From positions 12,175,979 through 12,239,978 of the forward strand of contig CM037843.1 in NCBI GenBank assembly GCA_021234535.1: a DNA stretch of 64,000 nucleotides, given 5' to 3'. The stretch comes from Stichopus chloronotus (lineage: Eukaryota > Echinodermata > Holothuroidea > Aspidochirotida > Stichopodidae). Below the pieces are notes generated by a model. The model was not told the DNA's origin. It made no database searches and saw nothing but the letters and a program-made list of their open reading frames with translations. Shown one piece after another: positions 23,111 to 33,060 of the stretch; position 1 is the first letter of the stretch, and every line of letters begins with the position of its first letter. The position numbers were made by a program, and so were the translations under genes.

Positions 23111-23816
23111 GTAATGCTAGCTGACAAAGTAGCACTGCATGCGCAGTAATAATATAGGCGTAATTTTTAAGTGTATTACATTTCAGTCATCTGTAAACAG
23201 CCTACTTTATTTTTTTATCCATTTGTGCTCATGTACTCATCATCTGTTAGGCTGTTTGTTCTGTACGTAGTATTTCCTTTGGAGTTTTTTCTAGTTATAA
23301 GGGATAACACGGGAAGAGCGGAGAATTGCAGGTCTTGTGAGCTGCTTGGACAAAGTTAGTTAGGTATTAGCGGAAGGGTCACTGCATCAAGGACCAACAT
23401 CTGGGAGGTACAGCATGGCGTACATCCGCTCAGGTGATGACTGAGGCCTTGCGGGATGGGCTTTAGTGTTACATCACCTGGAAAGGGGTAAGGGTGTTCC
23501 AGCTGTAATCTCTTCCCTTCTAGTATTGCTCCGAGTGCAGGGGACTAACTTGTCATAGCATTTTGTTTGGAGGGAGGAAGGTGAATGGCCTGGAAGGCTG
23601 GTCCTGCCAGGGTATCGCGACTATTCAGGTGTGAATATACTTAATAATTTTAGAGTGGCCATGGTGCATACCAGCAGTTAAGGTTGAGGTGGCGGTATTG
23701 CGCTAGATCGTGAATGTTGTGTTCAGTCTCTTTTTTTTTATGATATTAATTCTTACGATGTGCATACTTCTGTCTACCTCCGGTGTCTTGTCATGTCAGT
23801 CGGGGCGATGACATGT
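23111..23816 (+). other. Ty3-A 3' untranslated region
   Basis: About 700 bp after pol with no env-like frame, no signal peptide and no transmembrane pattern that I can see. Confidence 0.7.
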
Positions 23817-23830
23817 AAAAGCGGAGAAGA
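23817..23830 (+). other. Ty3-A polypurine tract
   Basis: AAAAGCGGAGAAGA, directly before the 3' LTR, is the expected plus-strand priming site. It is interrupted by one C. Confidence 0.8.
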
Positions 23831-24279
23831 TGTGGTAATGTGGAAATTCCACTACCACATAGACGTGTTATCTGCATGGTAAATTGGCCCTTATGGCATT
23901 CCATGTAAGTTCTCCACACTCTAGGAGAGTGAGCAAACCACATGTGAAGCACATGGTCCAGTTCCTTTGTTCTCACTCCTCACTAACACCTGCTAAGAGG
24001 AAGTCATGCCGGCAGAGGCTGGGCAAAAGTGAAACACAAATCCCCCCTTATTTTAGAAGAAGAGGAATGGTTCCCTAGGTGTGCCACGGAAGGATGGACG
24101 GGCTTGTGCATGTGCTGCCAGGGAGACGAGTCGGTTCCAATTAGTAGTGGTCTGGGGCTGTTTCTCTGGGTGTAGTTAAATACAGGAGGCATTCGAAATA
24201 ACGAGACACTTGGTTCTGTCATCTCTTTTGTGATGAGTCTGGTGAAGGTCGCCCCTTCTCAATAGGCCGCTATACAACA
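23831..24279 (+). repeat. Ty3-A 3' LTR
   Basis: 449 bp, begins TGTGGTAATG right after the purine tract and ends TACAACA. Followed by AATA, the copy of the target site. Confidence 0.95.
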
Positions 24280-24339
24280 AATATGTATCCAAAACAACCT
24301 GGTAACTAGTCACTCTTTGTGTCAATTTGTGGCGTTACA
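24280..24339 (+). repeat. Ty3-B 5' LTR, right part
   Basis: Continues the interrupted LTR after Ty3-A, starting with the duplicated AATA and ending GGCGTTACA. It matches the last about 60 bp of the 3' LTR, which has GGTGTTACA. Confidence 0.93.
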
Positions 24340-24345
24340 TCTTTT

Positions 24346-24363
24346 TGGCGTAGTCAGCAGGAT
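24346..24363 (+). other. Ty3-B candidate primer-binding site
   Basis: TGGCGTAGTCAGCAGGAT lies 6 nt past the 5' LTR, where a tRNA-complementary site is expected. It begins with TGG, the complement of a tRNA CCA end. I cannot name the tRNA. Confidence 0.5.
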
Positions 24364-24433
24364 ACATATGGTTCCCTAGCCCTGGTAGTGCTGGTTTAAT
24401 TGTTCTCTGGTCTAAAGAAGTCTCTGGTGATTA

Positions 24434-25374
24434 TGGCTACTGTGGACAAGCTGCGTGAGGAGTTTGCTGCACTGGAAGCCAGGACTGTTGGCAGAACAAG
24501 GCAGGAACGAACAGCTCCAAGAACAGCTGCGGGCTCATAGCCAACCCACATTGAGAGCCTCTACAACGACTACCCATCCTATCTATGTTACCCACTCAAG
24601 AAGAATTGAGGTGTACAGGGGTGAACCGAAGAGCGCTACATCTCCAGGGACTGAAGAGTGGATTGGAGGTGTGCGAGCCCAGCTAAAAACCAAGCAGCTG
24701 AGGGGTCCACGGGCTGTGGCTTTTGTGTTGGAGCATTTGGGAGGTAAGGCTAGGCAGGAAGTTGAGAGGAGGGGGACTTGGGAGGACCCTTTGGTGATAG
24801 GCAGTCTATTACCCAGCTGCTGCAGAAGTTCTATTCATACCGGCAATCTGAGTCTGAGGATTTAGTTGCGTGTTCTTTGGAGCTGGTAGGTCTTAGTAAT
24901 AGGATCTGCTCCCTTGATGCTGCATTTAAAGTATCCAAGGACATGCTGTTGAAGAGCAGATTTGCCGACGCAGTGAGGGACCCTGTGGTTGGGCGGGAGC
25001 TCAGGAGGCTAAACACAGAAGCACCTGAGCTATCGTTTTTTTAACTGAGGGACCAGGTGGTGGACTGGGTGGGTAGTGTTGTGCCCCCTACACTTAAGTC
25101 TGACAGAAAGCTAGGAGTCACCCATGAGGTTAGGCAGGGCCCTAGTAGTCTGGAGGAGGTGCAGAACTTGCTGAGGGAGCAGGAAGAGAAGATGAAAGAG
25201 CAACAAAAACAGCTCAGTCAAATTTTCTCCTCTTTTCCCAAAAGGGAAAGCGGGGGATTCCCCCAGAAGGAGAGACAATTCCGCTACTTCATCTCCAGGT
25301 CCCCTGAACATCTCTGGGCGAAATGTCCCTTCCTGCCAATGATTGAGGCTGGCCCTAGTGAGTCCAAACAGTGA
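24434..25374 (+). pseudogene. Ty3-B gag remnant with lost zinc-knuckle cysteines
   Basis: Gag forms the particle that packages the element's RNA. The remnant starts at ATG 24434 (MATVDKLREEF) and is read in three frames. A first shift lies near 24485, a second near 24780, and a TAA at 25042-25044 splits the end. The central part has the fish- and urchin-type Gypsy capsid pattern (EVYRGEP, TEEWI, ARQEV, SRFADAVRDPVVGRELRR). A Gln/Glu-rich coiled-coil-like stretch lies at 25140-25230. The zinc knuckle at about 25282-25323 keeps the H and last C (EHLWAKC) but has Tyr and Ser where the first two Cys belong. This reading frame cannot make a working nucleocapsid. Confidence 0.85.
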
Positions 25375-25761
25375 AACTAGCTACAACCGCCATGGTGAGC
25401 CATGTGGTGGGGTGTGAATTGGTTAGTGAGAATTAACATGCCGTTATTCGTACGTTTAAACGGGATTGACTTCAACCTCAGTCTTCTTTTGTTCTACTGA
25501 GGTTCAACTTCTTGCAAATTGTCATGCCCTTTAATAGGTCAGTTTTATCACCCCATGCTGTGATAATCCACATGGTCAATTAAACATCGTTCTCCTAAAG
25601 TAATTCATGTGTGTCAATTCAATGTCTAGGCTTTCTTGAGCTGCCTGGCAAGGGGTATTAGGTGTCATGTTCATCGTAACGCATGTGTAATCGGGCATGA
25701 AAGAGGGTCTGTTGAACGCTTTAGCATGGCTTTAGCACGATTATAACGTCATGAGGGCTCT
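25375..25761 (+). other. Non-coding stretch between Ty3-B gag and protease
   Basis: About 390 bp without a usable frame separates the gag remnant from the protease frame. Gag and protease are normally adjacent or overlapping in this group, so this is either a small insertion or badly decayed coding sequence. I see no clear terminal repeats. Confidence 0.5.
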
Positions 25762-26157
25762 ATGCTGTCAAAGACAGTAGGTGAGTGTCCAGAGACATTG
25801 GTTAAACTAGGCAAATGTAAGGTTCGCTGTGTACTAGACACAGGTTCTCAGGTCTCAACCATTACGGAATCCTTCTTTAATGAGCACCTTGCTCAGGAGG
25901 GGTCCGTAGAGGATTTGAGTTCATGGTTAAGCCTAGCTGCGGGCAATGGGTTGGACATCCCATATATAGGGTATGTTGAGCTAACCATTCGACTGTTTGG
26001 ACAGGACCTTCCCCATATGGGATTTCTTATTGTAAAGGATCTAGTGGGTACTCCTCTAGAACAAACAAAGAGGCAAGTCCATGAGTTGATAGGCTGTAAT
26101 ATACTTAGACACCTAAGGAAGCCTACAGTTATTAAGAGACCCCATGTGGAGGAGCTT
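25762..26157 (+). pseudogene. Ty3-B aspartic protease, cut by T1-X-T1
   Basis: This retropepsin cleaves the Gag-Pol precursor. The active-site triad is visible as CVLDTGSQVSTI near 25831, with a conserved ELIGCNILR block near 26085. The frame runs on into T1 copy A, which begins at 26158, so the natural C-terminus is lost. Coding sequence of the same element resumes at about 28140. The 167-bp stretch 25991-26157 is also present at 46618-46784 with about three mismatches, followed by T1 at exactly the same base. Confidence 0.9.
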
Positions 26158-26355
26158 CAATCTTGGACAAAATTGTTGGGACACTTTGTCGTACGTTGCA
26201 AATATAATACTGAATTTGAAGTGAGAAGATAACATGAAACCCCGCGCCCCTTTCCAATGTTGCGCTATGGAAGTGAATGTACCCTTTGAACAGCAATCCT
26301 ATAGCCAACATTGAATGGGGGCGCGGGATGTCCCAAGGTATTTTGTCCAAGGTTG
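26158..26355 (+). mobile_element. T1 copy A, 198-bp TIR element
   Basis: Begins CAATCTTGGACAAAAT and ends ATTTTGTCCAAGGTTG, giving terminal inverted repeats of about 27 bp. It has no coding capacity, so it is a MITE. It sits inside Ty3-B protease. If one base is trimmed from each end of A-X-B, the flanks read GGAGCTTC and GTAGCATC (6 of 8 alike), possibly a decayed 8-bp target duplication. Confidence 0.88.
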
Positions 26356-27941
26356 TCTGAGTTTTTTGGGAGCAAATTTTGGAGCGAAATTTTGAAAGAA
26401 AATTGAACATTTTTGGACAAGGTGCATCATAAAAATTAGTTATCGGGGCCCATGGGTCTGGGGATTTTCAATCGAAAGTATTCTGAATTTCGTCGATGAA
26501 CATAACAAGTTTAATCTTAATTTTGGGGGTTCATTTGTATATGTTTTGTTTGGAAGGAGTGATCATGAATGGATAGATTGTTTCATGGTTTTGCATGCGG
26601 ACAGAAATAGTTGCGTTTAGAAATAACATTGATGGGCAGCTGTTTCATTGAGTTGCAACAGGAGTGTTACTGCAATTGTAGAATGCTGGTAGGAATCCTA
26701 GTTATAATATATTCTGAAGTAGCTCCACGCTCTACCAAAATGCGTTACAGTCAGAACTGTAGATTCAGCTTAACATTAAAATAATGGTAGAACGTTAGTA
26801 AAGGCTGGTTTTTTACATTTTTTGGCCGCTGAATCAAGATTTGTGACTGCCATTTTTACATTGCATGAAGCTGGTAACATATGTAATCTTCAGTCTTGTA
26901 ATCTACACAATTTTCCCACTGATTCTTAAATTTTCCTTTAAAAACATTTGATAGAACGTGGGTTTTATTAACCTATACTATCGGACGTTGTTGTTAGGTC
27001 TAAGTCAGCTTGGATGGGGAGGCCGGGGTTCGATTCATGGCATGTCCATAGTGTTTTTCACTGCTCAATTATCCATTTATAAACTCAAATGTCTGCCAAC
27101 TTCTCATTTTTCATTCATTCATATATAACATAAGGTAATGTATATGTGTATATTAATATAAATATTAATATAATGATACAGCTCTAACAACAAATATGTA
27201 CTCTGAAGTCCATTGAAACTGCTTAAAATGACTGACATATTACAGTGCACCATGTACGGTACAACAGAATGGGTGCCACAATGTCACTGTTATGTTAATA
27301 TGAGCAAACGTCACATTTATTTAATTTGCATTTTAGGGGTTTATTTTGTATATTGATAGTACACTTTGTTACTCAGATTAACCTGCAAGTCAGTCATAAC
27401 AGTCATTAAGCATAGTTACTTAAATACCAGCAACACGTCATCACTGTAAACAATTTGAATAAATAACTCATATACATTGATCTTCTTCAACGGACCACAG
27501 TGACTAACATGTTAGTTGTTTGTTTTTTGGGAGGGGTTTTTGTTTTGTTTTTTTTCTTCGGTACCTGTCTCGATATCAGAGTTTGAGCCGAAAGGACATC
27601 ATTTGTATCATACAAAATGTTTTACAGGAGTTTCCTTGTCGACAAGATGCATTGGAGTTATGATGTTACCTCCCCAATGACTGCATTTTATTCAGCACAT
27701 TTAGTGCAAATACATGGATTTGACTGACTTATTCCTCCCTTTACTCCATAATAACATTGACAACATTCACACAATAATATTATTACACTAAACCAACTTC
27801 AATATAGACCCAAACATTCCAAACATGCGCTGCTGATGTTTCTTGTGGAAAGGAATAACACCCCCCATTTTGCCGTTTAACTTATGTCAAATTGACGATT
27901 TTTCCTGTGTCCCGCGCATGCCTCTAAACCCTCAAAATTCT
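26356..27941 (+). mobile_element. Element X (1.6 kb) between T1 copies A and B
   Basis: Non-coding AT-rich DNA present at two loci: here and at 44525-46617, where a T3 element interrupts it. Both copies adjoin a T1 element on the left. Its ends carry short inverted sequence (TCTGAGTTTTTTGG at the left; AAAATTCTCAGA at the right of the second copy). Near 27030 it has GGGGTTCGATTCATGG, close to a pol III B box. No transposase can be read. It may be a separate non-autonomous element or DNA carried between two T1 copies. Confidence 0.7.
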
Positions 27942-28139
27942 CAACCTTGGACAAAATTGTTGGGACACTTTGTCGTACGTTGCAAATATAATAGTGAATT
28001 TTAGGTGAGAGGATAACATGAAACCCCACGCCCCTTTCCAATGTAGCGCTATAGAAGTGACTCTACCCTTTGAACAGCAATCCTATAGCCAACATTGAAT
28101 GGGGGCGCGGGATGTCCCAAGGTATTTTGTCCAAGATTG
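27942..28139 (+). mobile_element. T1 copy B, 198-bp TIR element
   Basis: Same length and orientation as copy A. Left end CAACCTTGG, right end CCAAGATTG. Ty3-B coding sequence resumes directly after it. Confidence 0.88.
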
Positions 28140-28751
28140 TAGCATCAGACTCTCTGCTTGACTGGCAAAGTATCATAGCTTTGATCGACGAGGCAAGAGT
28201 TAATGCTGACGGGAAGGAAGAAGGAAATATAGGTGTAGTGAGAGTGCTGGGCCAGGATCCAATTCGGATTCCAGCTAGGAGTGCTATCATGATCTCTGGT
28301 TCAGCTAGACAGGCAGAAAAGGGACAAGGGTTTGGGGCACTGTATGAGCCAGGAGTTCATTGTTATGATCACCTCCCTAGGGGTATTGCCTTCTACTCAG
28401 GTTATGTGCAGGTGAATGAGACAGGTGTTGTACCTGTGCAAGCAGAGGACAGAGGATATTTACATCAGGCTTAGGACTCCCATAGGAAGTCTGTCTCAGG
28501 CATTGCCTACCCCCAAGGTCACGATTGCCAGCCTGGAGGAGACAGAGGTCATGTTAGGAAAGAAAAAGCAAGAAAATGCAGGACCAGATATTGTGACCAA
28601 AATAAACTAGGTGATGTAAGTGAAGCAGAAAGAAAACAAGTAGAGCAGCTGTTACAGAAACATGTACCAGTTTTTAGTAGAGGGGAAGATAATCTAGGCT
28701 TTGTTCTGAAGTCTCTCATAACATAAATACTTCAGATTATATCCCTGTAAA
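28140..28751 (+). pseudogene. Ty3-B pol linker between protease and RT
   Basis: Continues Ty3-B pol after the T1-X-T1 insert. Recognisable blocks are LGQDPIRIPARSAIMISGS near 28247 and GVHCYDHLPRGIAFYSGYV near 28350. Further on EAERKQVEQLLQKHVPVFSR (near 28621) is the family signature just before the RT domain. At least two frame changes occur, near 28450 and near 28610. The segment ends at T2, which interrupts the sequence that leads into RT. Confidence 0.83.
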
Positions 28752-29001
28752 AGGCTGTAATGCATCACCCCAGACAATTTGAATTCTCCCAACCACCTAC
28801 CTCTAGTCCCTCCCTCAGCCTGTCTTACATTCCGCCACATGTGTAATCAAAACAATGGATCCCTGTGCACACTGTGTAATACGAGCTGCTCTGCATCTTT
28901 CGAATTTGCTGGCAATCTAAGAGTACTGTAACTTAGAACCAGTTGAGAATTTTCCTTTAAGGGAGGTAAAAATATAGCTTAGGGTGATGCAATACAGCCT
29001 T
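28752..29001 (+). mobile_element. T2 copy 1, 250-bp TIR element in Ty3-B RT
   Basis: Termini AGGCTGTAATGCATCACCC and GGGTGATGCAATACAGCCT are inverted repeats. The flanks are A/T-rich (TAAA on both sides). Removing it approximately rejoins the RT N-terminal frame. A second copy lies at 9848-10087. No coding capacity. Confidence 0.85.
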
Positions 29002-29710
29002 TAAAGTGCCTCATAGGAGAGTTCCCCCTCATCAGTGGGATGAAGTGAGGCAACACTTGCAAAAGCTCGTAGCTACAGTAGTAAGGTTATTAGGAAATCT
29101 TCCAGTCCATATGCATCTCCTGTTGTCTTAGTGTGGAAGTATGATGGTAGCATGAGGATGTGTGTGGATTATAGGGCCCTTAATGCCAAGACTCATAGGG
29201 ATGACTTTCCCCTACCCCGGATCGAAGAGGCCTTAGATGTCCTGAAAGGCGCAAGATATTTTTGTAGCTTAGATTTGGCACAGGGTTATTACCAAGTGCC
29301 AATGGCAGAGTGGGACGTAGAAAAGACTGCATTCTGGGTGGGTACTGGGGGTTTGTATGAGTTTACTAGCTAGGATGCCCTTCGGGTCGTGCAATGCACC
29401 TGCTACCTTTATGCGACTAATGGATAAGCTGTTCGGAGATGAGAATTTTCAGTCTGTGCTCATATACCTGGATGATATCCTCGTATTTGGGCACACCTAT
29501 GAGGAAACTCTAAATCACTTAGACATGGTTCTTGGTCGGCTGGCAAAGTACAACTTGAAGGTCAAACCAGAGAACTGTAATCTATCTAATCAGCTGAAAA
29601 GACTAAGTCAGTTCAGGAATGGACTAGACCCAAATCTCAAAGGGAGCTTAGAGGATTCCTTGGTCTTGCGAGTTACTACTGTTGATTCGTCCCCAACTTT
29701 GCGAAAATAG
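29002..29710 (+). pseudogene. Ty3-B reverse transcriptase
   Basis: This polymerase domain copies element RNA to DNA. It starts with the VPHRRVPPHQWDEV block near 29008. It has the SPYASPVVLV, MRMCVDYRALN and DFPLPRIEEALD blocks (to about 29236), LDLAQGYYQVPM near 29271, and the catalytic YLDD at 29465-29476. A stop at 29371-29373 and a frame change near 29370 separate the two halves, and another shift near 29080 breaks the N-terminus. The end runs out of frame near 29600. The motifs are family-typical but the gene is dead. Confidence 0.9.
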
Positions 29711-30069
29711 CAAAACCCCTCCATGCACTAGTGGGTGGGAGGAAGCCCGAACCAGGTTCGGGCAAATCAAAGGGTTCCCAACCACTGGGGGCATGGGAGG
29801 AACAGCATGAGGTAGCTTTCCAGGAGCTGAAACAGAGACTGGTGTCAGCCCCTGTCCTGGGGTACCCCGATTTTCGACAGCCATTTATACTAGAGTGCAG
29901 TACTGTCCCAACAACAGGAGGATGGTGTGAGGGTTATCGCATATGCTAGCCGTGGCCTTAGGGTGGATGAAAGGACTATGCGTAACTATAGTAGTATGAA
30001 GCTGGAATTATTGGGGCTCCACTGGACAATCTCTGTTAAATTTAGGGACCTTCTACTTGGTGCTAAGTG
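29711..30069 (+). pseudogene. Ty3-B RNase H, first half
   Basis: The connection domain and the start of RNase H: KPLHALVGG near 29713, HEVAFQELKQRL near 29805, then in a shifted frame YASRGLRVDERTMRNYS and KLELLGLHW up to the LLLGAKC block near 30060. RNase H removes the RNA strand during reverse transcription. The domain is cut at 30069 by the probable solo LTR and continues at 31520. Confidence 0.85.
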
Positions 30070-31519
30070 TGAGACCACAGCCTTTTTGCTATAACGGCCT
30101 TCCTTGATAATGAAAGGCCCACAGGAAGTTTGCACAGTCATTATTTTGAGAGTGGGCAATCCGTCACAGCGTGGGTAGCCCTGATCTTCTTTGTCTCCTG
30201 TTTATACTGCAACTTCCACTCGCTGAACCAAGATGTGATGTCACTCACCTATATTGTAAATTTTTCTGTTTCTTACAATCTGTTGGCTGTAAGCGTGATG
30301 AATTGTCCTGTTCTTAATAGCTCTATGAGGTAATAATGCGCTTATTTTCATTGTACAAATTAACTGATGTTCCTCTGGTCCAATTAGCTGCAACTCCATA
30401 GTATCGATGTTGTAGTCATTCTGTTAGGCTGCTGTACTGTGTGAGGTTAGGCTGAAGTTTGTCTGCGTAATATACTCACTTCGGTTCAAATTCATGGGTG
30501 GTTCGTCATTCTTGTCGAGTAATATTAAGTTTTGCATTTTCAAGTAACTTTAGTTTACTTTTAAATACTTTTAAGCCTCTAGATGTAATTGTTATTAATC
30601 TGTAAGAGATCATAATTGATGTATCACGCACACAGATCGTTTTGTTAGACCTAACTGGCTGCATCTCGTAACGAACTCTTATTTTTACATAGCGCCCTCA
30701 ATTCAACGAGAACTTGTTTCCAAAATGGTTGCTCGCATGTGTCGATAAGAAATTATAGTATTGCTCATGTTTTGGATATCGATTCATATTCGGGGTTGTT
30801 TGGAATTGGTTTACCTGTTACTTGTGTGTACAGAAGAGCTTTATTAATATGTTTTATGCTTTTCAAAGAATTTGCAGTCATTTTAGAATTAAATGTCTTT
30901 GATGAAAGTTATGTACACCATTTATCATCGACAGTGGTATGTTAGCTTAAGTGCAACCATTGTTTTAGCTGCCATTGTGTGACGTCGTAAGTCTAGGAAT
31001 TTGGTTATTAGGAGAATAACTAAAGGAGTTGAGGAAACGGTTATTAGGAGAATAACCAGTGCTTGTTTGTGTAAATTATGAGTTCATTTAATTCCTTAAT
31101 TCATGAAGCTAATAGCCTTCATCCTGTGATGCACATGTCATGATCTCACTTAAAGTAACAGTCTCTCCATTTTTGAGGGATAGTAGATAATGAAAGGGCT
31201 ATTCCCAAGTTATCAAATACTTTAGCTACATTTCAAATTTCTTTATTATTTTTATTTTAAGGCATGTACGGACATATCCATTTTAGTTTAAGTCCCGTCC
31301 ATTTGTTTTTTATTTATTTGAATAACTTACTATTTTCGCCACGTTATTTACTATTTTTCTCGTTCTTTTCCTTTGATTTTCGTAGAGCTTCTCAGTACGA
31401 AGCCAATAAATGGGAGCGTAATCGAAATGCTGTTGTTAAATGTCGTACACTATTTACCTAGTAGCATTTACCCGTTCCCCTAGATGTCACCACCGGACAT
31501 CCTAACCCCCGGCATTACA
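30070..31519. mobile_element. Probable solo LTR inside Ty3-B RNase H
   Basis: 1450 bp split the RNase H frame between LLLGAKC and FTVFTDNNPFSYL. The insert starts TGAGACC and ends GGCATTACA, so it has LTR-like TG...CA ends. The flanks AGTG and AATG could be a 4-bp target duplication with one change. No frame of note is present. Two copies of an 18-nt unit (GGTTATTAGGAGAATAAC) lie at 31003 and 31039, each a small hairpin. It belongs to none of the three LTR families here. Confidence 0.55.
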
Positions 31520-31728
31520 AATGTTTACTGTCTTCACTGATAACAATCCCTTCAGCTACTTGCAGAGTTCATTTAAGTTAGGTGCAGTAGAAGCAAGGTG
31601 GGCAGCTGAGCTGGCCCCGTTTAACTTTAATATTAAATACAAGCCAGGGAGGAAGAATGGGAATGCAGATTTAATTAGCAGAAAAGAAAGTCATGGCAAA
31701 GAGCCAATGTCAGTACGATTTGAGGAAG
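31520..31728 (+). pseudogene. Ty3-B RNase H, second half
   Basis: Resumes with FTVFTDNNPFSYLQ, then AARWAAELAPFNF-like residues and KYKPGRKNGNADLISR, the D-N-N and N-A-D blocks that end the RNase H domain in this group. The frame then enters T3 copy 1 at 31729. Confidence 0.88.
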
Positions 31729-32266
31729 CATAGGGTGATTTTGGTCCCTGTAATGGTGGGGCAGAATTTTTGTGTGGAGAACCCGACCTATGTATGGGAA
31801 TTTCTGGGTCTGGATTCTTTCACCACTTACACAGAGATTGACTGCCTCAGGCAGAAATTACACGCTTGGGCTGGCCCAGTAACTTTGGTCAATTGCCACT
31901 GCAATCTTAGGTGGGATATTGGTTACTCCATCAACACACAAGTAGGTCTGTTTCGGGATATTTATAGTCTACATCCTATTTTGTGTTCTGCATGCTTTTC
32001 AATTAATCATGGTAAACTCTCTTAAAATTTCCTTACTTTCTGTGCAAAAGTAAGACAACAAACTGATAAGCAAAGCAGAACAAGGAATATAAGTAAGAGC
32101 TTAGAAGATAAAGTTTCACGCCATTTCACCCCTGTGGGGAGAAGGCTAGGGATGATGTTTATTGCCTAATTGTCCGTGAACTGGAAAGATGTTATCACAG
32201 TGAAGGTTGTTGGAGTGAAAAAAAAAAATCTTGCCCCATGACTACTGGGGACAGAATCACACTATG
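31729..32266 (-). mobile_element. T3 copy 1, 538-bp TIR element
   Basis: Ends CATAGGGTGATTTTGGTCCC and GGGGACAGAATCACACTATG are inverted repeats. It is inverted relative to the other three full copies and belongs to the short class, lacking a 57-bp segment. No coding capacity. Confidence 0.88.
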
Positions 32267-33060
32267 AGGGCAAGCTGTCAGTCCTATAGGCTCACAGCTT
32301 GGTTCGACAACACTACCTGCTGATGTTGTGACTGCTTTAGCAGATTGTGTTGAGCATACGTGGTTACAGGAGGTACAAACAAGGTCGCGTGTCACCGAGC
32401 CAGAGTCAATAACAACATTGCCGGCCATTGATAAGGCAGAATTGATAAAGTTACAAAAACTTGATCCTGTTTCAAGTTGAGTTTGGCATTTCAGGGGTTT
32501 GAATAGAGAACCGAGTGTGTTCGAGTTATGAGTAGAACAGAAGGCAGTCAGAAAATTTCTCCGTCAGTGGCAGAGAATTCACGAAGTTAATGGTTTGTTG
32601 TACTGGAAAATAATTATCCAGGGTAGTGAACTGAACCAGCTATGTCTACCACTGTCACTAAAAACGACAGTTCTACAAGCACTGCACGACGATGCGGGAC
32701 ACCACTCTTCTAAAAAGACCTTTGACCTGACACAGAAACGGTGCTATCGGCCAACGATGTTGACATTGCAGACTATTGTCACAAGTGTGACAGATCCACT
32801 TTGGCCAAGGCAGGTAAAAAGACACAATCTACCTAAGGGATTTTGACCGCAAAACGACCTTTTGACATACTGGCATTGATTTCACTGTGTTAGAACGCAG
32901 CTCAGGTGGGTATGAGAATGTACTTGTACTGACTGACATTTGCACTAAGTTTACACTGGCGATACCGACCAAGGACCAGAGAGCAAACACGGTATTGAAG
33001 GACTGGTTTGTACATAAAGGTCTAGTGCTCCCTAGGATCTTACAGCACACGGCAAACCCG
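32267..33060 (+). pseudogene. Ty3-B integrase, N-terminal part
   Basis: Integrase inserts the DNA copy into the genome. Here the zinc-binding HHCC domain is seen as HDDAGHHSS (near 32690) and, in another frame, DYCHKCDRS (near 32772). The first catalytic Asp lies in the block FDILAIDFTV (near 32862), followed by GGYENVLVLTDICTKFT near 32906. Stops and frame changes occur near 32480, 32760 and 32845. The frame degenerates after WFVHKG near 33020, and the next Ty3-B sequence is at 37740. Confidence 0.85.

Larger units (their letters stand above)
17319..24279 (+). mobile_element. Ty3-A: complete young Ty3/Gypsy retrotransposon
   Basis: A 6961-bp element with two 449-bp LTRs (17319-17767 and 23831-24279), starting TGTGGTAATG and ending CTATACAACA. 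It lies in the 5' LTR of Ty3-B. Comparison with the intact 3' LTR of Ty3-B shows a 4-bp target duplication, AATA. The LTRs differ at about 10 positions (about 2%), so the insertion is fairly recent. The order is PBS, gag, protease, RT, RNase H, integrase, then about 720 bp untranslated and a purine tract. No env frame is present. Pol is broken by three stops and two frameshifts, so this copy is not autonomous. Confidence 0.95.

Noticed and set aside
23111..23830. An env gene in Ty3-A
   Set aside because: No frame of useful length and no signal or membrane segment between pol and the purine tract.
16979..24350. Interpretation of 16983-17318 as unrelated host repeat beside Ty3-A
   Set aside because: It matches the left part of 40350-40727 and its remainder lies at 24280-24339, so it is the split 5' LTR of Ty3-B.
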